This document shows positions 1 through 7,463 of a stretch of DNA of 13,695 nt, piece after piece. Every line of letters begins with the position of its first letter. Within the stretch, counting starts at the first letter, position 1. The translations under genes and the position numbers were made by a program. The DNA comes from JBHEKP01 sp041859375 (GTDB lineage: Bacteria > Hydrogenedentota > Hydrogenedentia > Hydrogenedentales > CAITNO01), in NCBI GenBank assembly GCA_041859375.1, contig JBHEKP010000285.1, positions 1 to 13,695 of the forward strand, given 5' to 3'. The notes under the pieces are model-generated. The model had not been told where the DNA came from. It did no database searches and was given only the letters and a program-made list of their open reading frames with translations.

Positions 1-657
1 GAGGATCCCGCCGTGCGCGACAAATTCGGCGCGCAGCGTAACCGCCTCCTTCTCATCTGTCATTCTCGCAAGTTCCAGCGCGGCGGGGCATGCCGGATCA
101 AGTTTAACCGCCTGCCCGAACTCCCTGCGGGCCCCCTCCCCATCATTGCTTAAGAGATAAAGCCCCCTCACCCAGTGCAGTCGGGCGCGCTCCTCATCGT
201 CATCCACGCAGGTTGTGGCGGATGCCCTTTTGTCCAGCCAGTCCTGCCATCTGGCCAGAAAATCCCCGGTCTTGGGGGACTCTTCAGCGAGGGTAATCGT
301 CACAAGGTCAAAAAAGGCGCTTCCATCAGGGGTCTTCCCCCCAACCGCCGCCTCCAAATGGGACAGCGCCTCATCCCCCCTGCCCTCCGCTTTGAGCAGC
401 CGTCCAAGCCCGCCCTCCGCGCGGCGCAGGTTTTTGTCCGCCGCAAACCGGCCCGCCAGCGCCATGCGGTACCGTTCAATGGCCTTTCCCGTCTGTCCTG
501 CCGCCACAAACCGCTCTGCCTCAACGAGCATCACCTCACCCACCACAAAGTCACGCCGCGCCAGAAAGGCCCCGCCCTGCCTGACAAAGAGGACGCAGAA
601 CGCGGAGACCAGCAGTGCCGCCGCAAGCGCAAGGACCATGGCATGCCTGGTTGTCAT
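1..657 (-). CDS. Membrane-anchored TPR-like protein (3' end cut by window edge)
   Basis: The minus strand is open from an ATG at 657 to the window edge, giving 219 residues of a longer protein. Residues about 6-25 are a hydrophobic stretch (start MTTRHAMVLALAAALLVSAF), a signal anchor or signal peptide. After it come helical segments rich in Ala, Leu, Arg and Glu with TPR-like spacing, for example AIERYRMALAG, DEALSHLEAAVGG and ARREFGQAVKLDPACPAALE; the last is a very typical TPR repeat. The likely role is protein-protein scaffolding at the membrane or in the periplasm; no enzyme motif is visible. The start overlaps the stop of the upstream gene as ATGA (657-654), and a GGGGGA Shine-Dalgarno-like stretch lies 8 nt upstream (666-671). 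Translation is therefore probably coupled to the O-antigen-ligase-like gene, which itself ends in TPR-type sequence. The specific function is not recognisable. Confidence 0.75.
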   Translation of the reverse strand, partial: MTTRHAMVLALAAALLVSAFCVLFVRQGGAFLARRDFVVGEVMLVEAERFVAAGQTGKAIERYRMALAGRFAADKNLRRAEGGLGRLLKAEGRGDEALSHLEAAVGGKTPDGSAFFDLVTITLAEESPKTGDFLARWQDWLDKRASATTCVDDDEERARLHWVRGLYLLSNDGEGARREFGQAVKLDPACPAALELARMTDEKEAVTLRAEFVAHGGIL

Positions 658-3545
658 CGCGCCGTTCCCCCGTCCAGCAGCGCGGCATACTCGGAGGAGA
701 TGCGGGCATACGCCGCGCTTGGTGCCGTTGTCCGGCCCAGCAACGCCAGATACTTCGCCTTGGCCGCGTCAAGCTGTCCGTTTTTGGCAAGCAGACGGGC
801 GTGCACAAGCTGCACACCCGTGTCCTGCGATATTCCCGCGGCACCTGCCGCAAATTGCAGCGCCTCCTCCCCATGTCCCATGGCGTCCAGCGCCCCGGCC
901 CGGCAGGCATCAAGCATGGCCGAGGTCTCCGGATCTCCCGAAATATTCATGCAGGCAATGACGTCAGTCCATGCTTCCGCGGCGAGCAACAGTCGCGCCG
1001 CCACAAGCTCCAGCCGCCCCGCCTGCCCCTTGTTGGAAGGGGCCAATTTGAAAAGCTGGTCTTTTAGCAGGGGAACAAGCCATGTATACGGCGCAACCGC
1101 CTTCTTTTTCTGCGCTTCCGGCACGTCCTCCAAAAACGCCAGCTCCCTCGTGAGAAGCTCGTAAAGTTTCGGGTTTTCGGGATCATGCAGGAGCATCTCG
1201 ACGGATTCGGGTAATTTCACATTCAGTGCCGCCGCCTGTTGCGGCAGCAGCATGGTTTTGTCCATGTTGGGACTGGTCAGGCCAAACAAACCCCACACGG
1301 CCAGTTCAGAGGGAAACAGGGTGACCGCTTCGGCAGCCACGGCCTGCGCCGCTTCCGGGAAGGGGTTGGCAACCCCATAGTGCCGGGCCATCCTGCGCGC
1401 CGCCTCAAAGTAGGCCCATGGATGGGATTGGGCATCCCTGCGCAGTTGTGCATAAGCCGTCCCGATGATGCGGGCATAGTCCGGTGCTTCTGTTCCACCC
1501 GCCTCCTCCCATTCCTCCATCAGCGCCCAGCCCTCCCGCGAGACCGGGTCATTCTCCAGCACCAGGGCAAGGTGATTCCCCGCAAGCGCAGTGTCATACC
1601 CCAGCAGGGCCATGCGCGTCCAGGCGGCATGGAGCGGTGCGGTCTCCTCAAGCCCCCCCGCCAGCGCGGCGGTGGCGTGTCCGGTGAACCGGCGAATGTA
1701 AAGGTCCCGTCCGGCGGCATCCCCCGCCAGTTCCGCCCGAAGGGCTTCAATCCGCCACAGCGCGTCCATTGGCGCGCTATGGCCGGGGCACAGGGCCGCG
1801 CCGCGCAACGCGGCGGCCTCCGCCCGCTTCAGCAGGAACCACACCCCTTCGTCCCTGCCCTTGAGATGCCGTTCCAGTGCCTGGCCGTGCAGGGCGCGCG
1901 CCAGCAGCGCGTGCCATTCGGGCCGCCCCGGATTGCGGGCCACCGCCCCGGCGGCCGCCTGTTCCGCGGTGGTGAAATCCCCCGTCTCCATCGCCAGCCG
2001 CGCCCGCATCCAGAAGAAGTCCGCCTTCCACGGATACTTGTTTGCCGCGTCATCCAGCCAGCCGGGCAGCTTCCGGTCTTTAAGCACCTCATCCCGCGCC
2101 GTTCCCAGCCGTTCCATCCGGCCCCGCGCCAGCATCATCTGAATATCCGCCACGAAGAAAAGGAAAAACACCCCCGCGCATGCCACGGCAAGCAACAGAC
2201 GGAAGGGTGCGGCCGGTTTGAAACAGCCGCAATTTACAGCGGCGGGACGTGCTGTGAACACATTGCGCGCCACACTGTCCACCACCGCCAGCAGCACATA
2301 ACAAATCCCCGCCGACACGGGCACATGCAGGTTGAACCCGAAAAGGCCGTCCACCCCCGCCGCCACAATGGCAATCGCCGCCATCAAGCCAAAACGGCGG
2401 GCCGCCGGGTCCGGGCCGTCATGGGCCAGTCTGAAGGCCCGCAACAGGGGCAGCGCCAGCAGCAGGAAGAAGAGAAAGAGCCCCGGCAGGCCCGTTTCGG
2501 CGGCAGCCTCCAGCGGTTCGCAGTGGACATGGTCGTTCTTGAGGTTTTTCAGGGCATACCACCGCTGTTCATACTCCGTCCAATAGGAGGGGCTGAGCAG
2601 ATCGAAATGGCCCGGACCGACGCCCGTCACCGGATGGTCCAATGCCATTTGGGCCGCGCCGTGGTAGCCGTTGTAGCGGAGGATGAGCGAACTGTCGCTG
2701 GGAAGCCACAGACCGTGCCGCGCATGGTACACGCCCGTCACCGCCGCCGCGCCCAGCAGGGCCAGCACGCCCGCCAGCAGCAGGGCCGGCGCCGTCCGCC
2801 GTCCGGCGGTGGCGGCCAGCCGTCCCGCGGCCAGCCATGCCACAAAAACCACCGCCGCCGCCGCCAGCGCCAGTTGCCCGCCCCGCATCCCCGTCAGCCA
2901 AAGGTGCGCCCCGCAGAGCAGCAGCGGCGCCGCCGCCCAGCGGCAACCCTTTTCAAAAATCAGCCAAAGCGAGAATAGTACCCCGAAGATCAGCGCGTGC
3001 CCGGCGAAATTGGGGTTGCCAAAAGTGGCGGGCAGCCCCCGGTACTCCTCGATGTCGGTGCGCGCCCAGTCCACGAAGTCCCAGCCCAGGCCCTGGGCGA
3101 AACCGTACAGGCTGGCAACGGCCAGCGCCGCCGCGAACACCGCGCACAGCCGTTTGGCCTTGCCCGCATCGGTGAAAAGAGCCGCGGCCCCCGCCGCCGC
3201 AAGCGTCCACACCGCGAAGGGCGCCACCGCAACCAGTCCCGCGACGGCATGGGGGGAAGCCAGCGCGGACACGGTCTGCCACGCCAAACACAGCGCCATC
3301 ACCCCCGGCACGGTCAATCCCGCGCCTGAACGCCCGCCCGGCACCGGAATTGAAACGGCAATCGCCAGCAACGCCGTGGCGAGCAGTTTGGGCTGGGTGA
3401 AGGGATCGTTCAAAAACGGCAGGAAGCACAGCACCAGCACCGGCGCCCAGAGATAAAACAGGAAACGCCCCAACCGGGGAAGCCATCCTTCCCGGACGGG
3501 GCTTTCCGCATCCTGTCCGTGGTGGGTCAAATGCCGCGCCCCCAC
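654..3545 (-). CDS. O-antigen ligase/polymerase-like (Wzy_C) membrane protein with C-terminal TPR-type region
   Basis: This is a 963-residue protein. Residues about 25-470 hold roughly ten or more hydrophobic segments. Wzy_C-family features are visible: LTGMRGGQLA at about 217, GVGPGHFDLLSP at about 308, and a large loop with NDHVHCEPLEAAAETGLPG at about 337, containing the conserved His/Glu pattern of O-antigen ligases and bacterial oligosaccharyltransferases. Residues about 480-963 are soluble and helical with TPR-like repeats (FTTAEQAAAGAVARNPGRPEW is one typical unit). Family members join or polymerise polysaccharide at the periplasmic face of the inner membrane; some transfer glycan to proteins. 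The substrate cannot be read from sequence. The reported start is GTG, overlapping the end of the kinase gene by 19 nt. It has no strong ribosome site, so a TTG at 3530 overlapping that stop is an alternative. The small TPR protein follows with an ATGA overlap. No glycosyltransferase or LPS cluster is visible nearby. Confidence 0.85.
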   Translation of the reverse strand: MGARHLTHHGQDAESPVREGWLPRLGRFLFYLWAPVLVLCFLPFLNDPFTQPKLLATALLAIAVSIPVPGGRSGAGLTVPGVMALCLAWQTVSALASPHAVAGLVAVAPFAVWTLAAAGAAALFTDAGKAKRLCAVFAAALAVASLYGFAQGLGWDFVDWARTDIEEYRGLPATFGNPNFAGHALIFGVLFSLWLIFEKGCRWAAAPLLLCGAHLWLTGMRGGQLALAAAAVVFVAWLAAGRLAATAGRRTAPALLLAGVLALLGAAAVTGVYHARHGLWLPSDSSLILRYNGYHGAAQMALDHPVTGVGPGHFDLLSPSYWTEYEQRWYALKNLKNDHVHCEPLEAAAETGLPGLFLFFLLLALPLLRAFRLAHDGPDPAARRFGLMAAIAIVAAGVDGLFGFNLHVPVSAGICYVLLAVVDSVARNVFTARPAAVNCGCFKPAAPFRLLLAVACAGVFFLFFVADIQMMLARGRMERLGTARDEVLKDRKLPGWLDDAANKYPWKADFFWMRARLAMETGDFTTAEQAAAGAVARNPGRPEWHALLARALHGQALERHLKGRDEGVWFLLKRAEAAALRGAALCPGHSAPMDALWRIEALRAELAGDAAGRDLYIRRFTGHATAALAGGLEETAPLHAAWTRMALLGYDTALAGNHLALVLENDPVSREGWALMEEWEEAGGTEAPDYARIIGTAYAQLRRDAQSHPWAYFEAARRMARHYGVANPFPEAAQAVAAEAVTLFPSELAVWGLFGLTSPNMDKTMLLPQQAAALNVKLPESVEMLLHDPENPKLYELLTRELAFLEDVPEAQKKKAVAPYTWLVPLLKDQLFKLAPSNKGQAGRLELVAARLLLAAEAWTDVIACMNISGDPETSAMLDACRAGALDAMGHGEEALQFAAGAAGISQDTGVQLVHARLLAKNGQLDAAKAKYLALLGRTTAPSAAYARISSEYAALLDGGTAR

Positions 3546-5200
3546 AGGATGGAGACGACCAGCATGAACCCGAGCACGCCCGCCACAATGAAACCCACCA
3601 CGCCGAAGCGGTACATGGCGCTGTCCGTGGTGATGAGCAGGCTTGATCCCACCACCAGCGCGGCGATGACCATCGCCACCGCGTTGCGCTTGCTTGCGCG
3701 GTCAATCGTGTTCGCCAGGTTCTCCAGGTGCTCATGGTGCACCTGGAACTTGAACCTGCCCGTGCGCAACTGGTGCAGTAACTGGGTGATGTCCCCGGGC
3801 GCCTGCCGGCTCAGCCGGAGCAGCCCGGTGGCCTGCTGCTGCGCCTCGCGCAGGAAGAAACCGGGGGAATAGCGGGACTTGATGAGCCTTTCCAGATAGG
3901 GGCGTATGACGGGAATCATGTCCATGTCCGGGTCCAGCTTCCTGCCCACCATTTCAATCGTGGCAAGCGCCTTCAGGAGCAGTGAAAACCGGGGGGCCAG
4001 TTCGAGGTTGTGCCGCCGCACTATCTGCACGGCCGTTTCAATCCCCCGCGCCACCTGGCCGCCGCCCACGATGGACTGCGCCTCAAAGGCGATGAAATCG
4101 GCGATTTCGTGGGTGAGCGTCTCCGGGCTGGTCGGCTCGGCCTGGGTGGTCAGGTTCAGGATGGCCTCCACGCAGGCGTGGGAATCCCCCTGGAAAATGG
4201 CCAGAAAAAGATCCGCGAATGCGGCCACATCGGCCTTTTCAAGATGTCCCGCCATGCCCAGGTCGAGGAAGGCCAGCCGGTTATCCCGCGTCAGGAAAAT
4301 ATTGCCGGGATGGGGGTCGGCGTGGAAAAGGCGGTGTTCAAAAACCATCCTGCACAGGATTTCGCACCCCGCCACCGCCACAATCTTTGGGTCCGAGTTT
4401 CTCTCCCCGTAGACGTCCAGGTTGTCCACGCGCACACCGTCAATCCACTCCATCGTCAGCACCCGGGGCGAGCAGAGCCCGCCGTGGAGTTTGGGAATCA
4501 CCACGCGCGGCTCGTCGCTGAAGTTCTCGACGAACCGGGCGATGACCCGCGCCTCGATGGTGAAGTCAAGCTCCCGCCGGATGCTCCGCGCAAACTCGTC
4601 GATGATGCCCACGGGATCCAGCAGCCGCGAGTCCTCCAGATGCTCCCCGATCCATTCGGCCATGGAGCGCATCAGGCTCAGATCCGACTCGATCACTTTT
4701 GCGATGTCGGGCCGCTGCACCTTCACCGCGGCGTTGTCGCCGCTCTGAAGCACCGCCCTGTACACCTGGCTGAGGGACGCCGTGCCCACGGGCTGCTCGT
4801 CAAAGGAAATGAACAGTTCGCCGATGGGGGCGCCCAAATCCTCCTCTATGATGGGGGCTATTTTTTCAAAGGGGACCGGCTGCACCTCGTCCTGCAGCGC
4901 CACGAGCTCGTTTGCGATTCTGGACCCGATCAGGTCCGGGCGGGTGCTCAGCACCTGCCCGAGCTTCACAAAGGTGGGGCCAAGCTCCGACAGCGCCGCG
5001 CGCATCCGCGCGCCGAGGGTGGCCGGTTCGCCCGAAGGCGCGTCCATCAGGTTCAGCCCCCGCAGCACCCGCGCGGGCAGCCCGTCATGGAAACCGGCGC
5101 GGCGGAGCAAATCCGCGAAGCCGTAACGCACCAGCACCTGCATGATCTCCGCAAAGCGCACGGCGTTCACCGTGTGTTTTCCCAGCCGCGTGTATATCAT
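3527..5200 (-). CDS. ubiB: UbiB/ABC1/ADCK family atypical protein kinase-like protein
   Basis: The 557-residue length fits the UbiB/ADCK family. Diagnostic motifs run in order: the KxGQ signature (K79-L-G-Q82, within KLGQVLSTRPDL), an Ala/Ser-rich nucleotide loop TASLSQVYRA (140-149), the ATP-lysine motif VKVQRP (K160), the catalytic loop HADPHPGN (293-300) and the metal-binding LDLG (D313). Two C-terminal hydrophobic helices (about 505-525 and 530-552) anchor it in the membrane, as in bacterial UbiB. Family members are membrane-associated ATPases/kinases that support ubiquinone or other isoprenoid-lipid metabolism. The direct substrate is debated, and the gene symbol denotes family, not proven ubiquinone biosynthesis. 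Start choice is well supported: GGAGGA at 5205-5210 lies just upstream of the ATG. It is first in the three-gene minus-strand run and overlaps the next gene by 19 nt. No other quinone-biosynthesis genes are in the window. Confidence 0.93.
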   Translation of the reverse strand: MIYTRLGKHTVNAVRFAEIMQVLVRYGFADLLRRAGFHDGLPARVLRGLNLMDAPSGEPATLGARMRAALSELGPTFVKLGQVLSTRPDLIGSRIANELVALQDEVQPVPFEKIAPIIEEDLGAPIGELFISFDEQPVGTASLSQVYRAVLQSGDNAAVKVQRPDIAKVIESDLSLMRSMAEWIGEHLEDSRLLDPVGIIDEFARSIRRELDFTIEARVIARFVENFSDEPRVVIPKLHGGLCSPRVLTMEWIDGVRVDNLDVYGERNSDPKIVAVAGCEILCRMVFEHRLFHADPHPGNIFLTRDNRLAFLDLGMAGHLEKADVAAFADLFLAIFQGDSHACVEAILNLTTQAEPTSPETLTHEIADFIAFEAQSIVGGGQVARGIETAVQIVRRHNLELAPRFSLLLKALATIEMVGRKLDPDMDMIPVIRPYLERLIKSRYSPGFFLREAQQQATGLLRLSRQAPGDITQLLHQLRTGRFKFQVHHEHLENLANTIDRASKRNAVAMVIAALVVGSSLLITTDSAMYRFGVVGFIVAGVLGFMLVVSILWGRGI

Positions 5201-5204
5201 GCCG

Positions 5205-5210
5205 TCCTCC
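5205..5210 (-). promoter_or_regulatory. Shine-Dalgarno site of the UbiB-like gene
   Basis: On the minus strand GGAGGA precedes the ATG at 5200 with a 4-nt gap. It is the best ribosome-binding match in this leader and fixes the start of the three-gene minus-strand run. Confidence 0.6.
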
Positions 5211-5363
5211 GGGGGGGAACAGACCCCTGTTTTCCACTGTCACCAGCATACATGATCCATGCGGCGGAAGGCGGGATCAAACAGGCCGCCCGAAAAGATG
5301 ATCGGAAGGCGCGGTTTTCCCATAATGGTGCGCAAGCCGCCGGTCAACATGAGGATGAAGGCC

Positions 5364-6605
5364 ATGCCCCCCAAGGAACGGAACCCACACGGCAGTTTCC
5401 CCGAAATCCACGAAAAGGCCATGGATTACGCCTCCGAGGGCATCACCATCAGCGACATGAGGCTCCCCGACGAGCCGCTTGTGTACGCCAATGCGGGCTT
5501 TGAGCGGCTCACCGGCTACTCGCGGGCGGAAATTCTCGGCAAGAACTGCCGCTTTTTGCAGGGCGGCGCATCCGATGACGGGAACGCGCGGGCCATACGC
5601 GGGGCCATCCGGGAGGGGCGGGAGCATGTTTGCGAGCTGCTGAACTACCGAAAGGACGGGAGCCCCTTCTGGAACCGCCTCTCACTCACACCGCTGCGCG
5701 ACGAATCCGGGGCGGTCACCCATTACATCGGCATCCAAACAGACATCACGGAGCGCGTGCTCGCGGACGGGCGCCTGCAGGAAACCCTCGCCAAGCTTGA
5801 GGAGGCCAACAGGAAGCTTGAGTCGGCCAACCGGCGCATGAGGCAGAGCCTGAACGCCGCCGCAAAGGTGCAGCAGGCCCTGCTCCCGCGCAAAATCCCC
5901 CAGTGCAGGCGGATAGAGTTCGCGTGGCGCATGCGGTCCTGCGACGAGCTGGCGGGCGACATCCTGAACGTGTTCCGCCTCGACGACAATCATTTCGGCG
6001 TTTATCTGCTCGATGTGACCGGCCACGGCGTCGCATCCGCACTCCGCGCCGTGGCGGCAAGCCAGATGCTCTCGGCGGACCTCTATTCCGCGTCCCTGCT
6101 GTGGGAACAGTGCGAAACCACCGGCGGCTATTGCCTGGCATCGCCCGCGGCGGTGGCGGACAAGTTAAACCGGCATTTCCAATGGGATCCCGAAGTGGGT
6201 CTCTTCTTCACGCTGGTCTACGGCATTCTCGACTTTGACACACTCAAGTTCAGGTATGTCAGTGCGGGCCATCCCCCGCCCCTTCATTTCTCCGGCGGAA
6301 ACGAGCGGGCTGTCGCCGCATCACCCGGACTTCCCGTGGGGCTGAACGACGAGTCCTTCCAGGAAAACGAACTTCAAATGACGCCGGGTGACGTGCTTGT
6401 CCTCTATTCCGACGGCATCACCGATGCCATGAACCCGGAAAAGACCCTCTTTGGCAGGGGCCGGCTGGCCGAATGTTTCACCCGCGCGTGGCATGAGCCC
6501 CTGGAGGCGACCATGGATGAAATCATGCGCTCACTGGCCGGCTGGCGGGGGAACACCCGTTTCGATGACGACCTTTCCATGCTCGCCTTCCGTGTTCGTG
6601 AGTAG
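5364..6605 (+). CDS. LOV-domain photosensor coupled to SpoIIE/RsbU-type PP2C phosphatase
   Basis: The protein has 413 residues from the chosen start. Residues about 15-130 form a PAS domain of the LOV class. The hallmark GKNCRFLQG contains the cysteine (C62) that forms a flavin adduct under blue light, followed by LLNYRKDGSPFWN and HYIGIQTDITE, all typical of LOV (similar order to Bacillus YtvA). Residues about 131-170 form a coiled coil (LEEANRKLESANRRM), the usual signal helix. Residues about 171-413 are a PP2C/SpoIIE phosphatase with metal-binding aspartates in AGDILNVF (D199), LDVTGHG (D217), YSDGITDA (D350) and FDDDLSML. The expected role is light-dependent dephosphorylation of an anti-sigma-factor antagonist or similar partner; none is encoded nearby. 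An in-frame ATG at 5259 would add 35 basic residues. I prefer 5364 because GAGG lies 9 nt upstream (5351-5354) and it begins just ahead of the LOV fold. The start is the least certain part. Confidence 0.9.
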   Translation: MPPKERNPHGSFPEIHEKAMDYASEGITISDMRLPDEPLVYANAGFERLTGYSRAEILGKNCRFLQGGASDDGNARAIRGAIREGREHVCELLNYRKDGSPFWNRLSLTPLRDESGAVTHYIGIQTDITERVLADGRLQETLAKLEEANRKLESANRRMRQSLNAAAKVQQALLPRKIPQCRRIEFAWRMRSCDELAGDILNVFRLDDNHFGVYLLDVTGHGVASALRAVAASQMLSADLYSASLLWEQCETTGGYCLASPAAVADKLNRHFQWDPEVGLFFTLVYGILDFDTLKFRYVSAGHPPPLHFSGGNERAVAASPGLPVGLNDESFQENELQMTPGDVLVLYSDGITDAMNPEKTLFGRGRLAECFTRAWHEPLEATMDEIMRSLAGWRGNTRFDDDLSMLAFRVRE

Positions 6606-6624
6606 CCCCCTCTGAATCCGTGCC

Positions 6625-6659
6625 AAAAATAAAGGGCCGCCGTGTTGTCCACGGCGGCC
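6625..6659 (-). terminator. Intrinsic terminator of the superoxide dismutase gene
   Basis: A perfect 10-bp GC-rich stem (6635-6644 with 6650-6659) encloses a 5-nt loop. Read on the minus strand it is followed by CTTTATTTTT (6634 down to 6625), a classical U-tract. It lies about 30 nt after the dismutase stop. It may also stop plus-strand transcription from the LOV phosphatase gene, which ends at 6605, though the plus side lacks a T-run. Confidence 0.85.
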
Positions 6660-6689
6660 GAACGTCAGACCGGGGTGTGCGTTGGCCTG

Positions 6690-7283
6690 TTATTCCTGGA
6701 AGGGGGTCTTCAGGGACTTGTTCACGAAATCCCAATTCACCACGTCCCAAAAGCCCTCGATGAACTTCGGGCGGGCGTTGCGGTAGTCAATGTAATAGGC
6801 GTGCTCCCACACGTCCAGCGTGAGGATCGGCTCCTTGCCGTGCTTGAGCGGGGTGTCGGCGTTGCTCAGCGGCATGATCTCCAGCTTGCCGGAGGCGTCC
6901 GCCGCCAGCCAGGCCCAGCCGGAACCGAAGAGCTTCGCCGCCGCCGTGGAAAACTGCTCCTTGAACGCGTCAAACCCGCCGAAATCACGGTCAATCAGCG
7001 CCGCCGCCTCGCCGGTGGGTTTGCCGCCACCGTTGGGCGAAAGGCAGTGCCAGAAGAAGCTGTGGTTCCATGCCTGCGCGGAATTGTTGAACACCGGCCC
7101 CTGGGCGCCAATCACCACCTGCCGCAGGGCAAGATCGGATTCGGGCTTGCCGTCCACCAGACCGTTCAGGTTGGTGAAATAGGCGGCATGATGCTTCCCA
7201 TAGTGGTACTGCATTTGCTCTTCGGATACAAAGGGGTTCAGGGCGTCAAGTCCGTAGGGCAGTTCAGGCTGTTTAAAACTCAT
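6690..7283 (-). CDS. sodB: Superoxide dismutase, iron type
   Basis: The 197-residue length is standard for Fe/Mn-superoxide dismutase, which converts superoxide to oxygen and hydrogen peroxide in the cytoplasm. The four metal ligands are present: H27 (in YHYGKHHAAY), H74 (in SAQAWNHSFFWHCL), D157 and H161 (signature DVWEHAYY, 157-164). The Gln of SAQAWNH and the sequence FNNSAQAWNHSFFWHCLSPN resemble the iron-type subfamily (FNNAAQVWNH in E. coli SodB), so iron is more likely than manganese, although metal choice cannot be proven from sequence. There is no signal peptide. An AAGGGA ribosome site (7291-7296 on the minus strand) lies 7 nt before the ATG. The gene stands alone, divergent from the esterase-like gene, with its own terminator at 6625-6659. 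No OxyR- or Fur-type operator was recognised. Confidence 0.96.
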   Translation of the reverse strand: MSFKQPELPYGLDALNPFVSEEQMQYHYGKHHAAYFTNLNGLVDGKPESDLALRQVVIGAQGPVFNNSAQAWNHSFFWHCLSPNGGGKPTGEAAALIDRDFGGFDAFKEQFSTAAAKLFGSGWAWLAADASGKLEIMPLSNADTPLKHGKEPILTLDVWEHAYYIDYRNARPKFIEGFWDVVNWDFVNKSLKTPFQE

Positions 7284-7450
7284 GGTCGTTTCCCTTTATG
7301 GTTGGTTGACTTTGGGCTTTGCTTGGCATCAAAACCCTTCCCTGAAACATGCCTTGCCGCCGGTATATTTCTGGACTGTTCCCTTTTTCACCATTGGACC
7401 GGCGGGACGGGCATTGGTTATGCTCAGGCTGGCCGAAGTCAGGCCCCGAA

Positions 7451-7457
7451 AAAGGAG
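7451..7457 (+). promoter_or_regulatory. Ribosome-binding site deciding the hydrolase start
   Basis: AAAGGAG sits 6 nt upstream of the ATG at 7464. It identifies this ATG, which is immediately followed by a signal-peptide-like sequence, as the true start rather than the much longer in-frame extension running back over the dismutase gene. Confidence 0.75.
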
Positions 7458-7463
7458 CATGCC

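Noticed and set aside
175..1164. 329-codon open frame on the plus strand at the window start
   Set aside because: It lies antisense across the junction of two minus-strand TPR-type genes. Composition is shadow-like (Ser/Ala/Pro/Arg).
1239..2978. 579-codon open frame on the plus strand
   Set aside because: It is antisense to the Wzy_C-type gene, with very high Gln, Arg, His and Pro content and no domain.
4010..5503. 497-codon open frame on the plus strand
   Set aside because: It is antisense to the UbiB-like gene, whose kinase motifs are unmistakable, and runs through the divergent LOV gene start in another frame.
7394..7424. TTGGAC...TATGCT promoter for the hydrolase gene
   Set aside because: The spacer is 19 nt and the elements match poorly; the divergent 180-nt gap must hold promoters for both genes, but I cannot place them with confidence.
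6642..7463. In-frame upstream extension of the hydrolase reading frame over the dismutase gene
   Set aside because: It is antisense to a clearly conserved sodB. A strong ribosome site plus signal-peptide start occurs at 7464.
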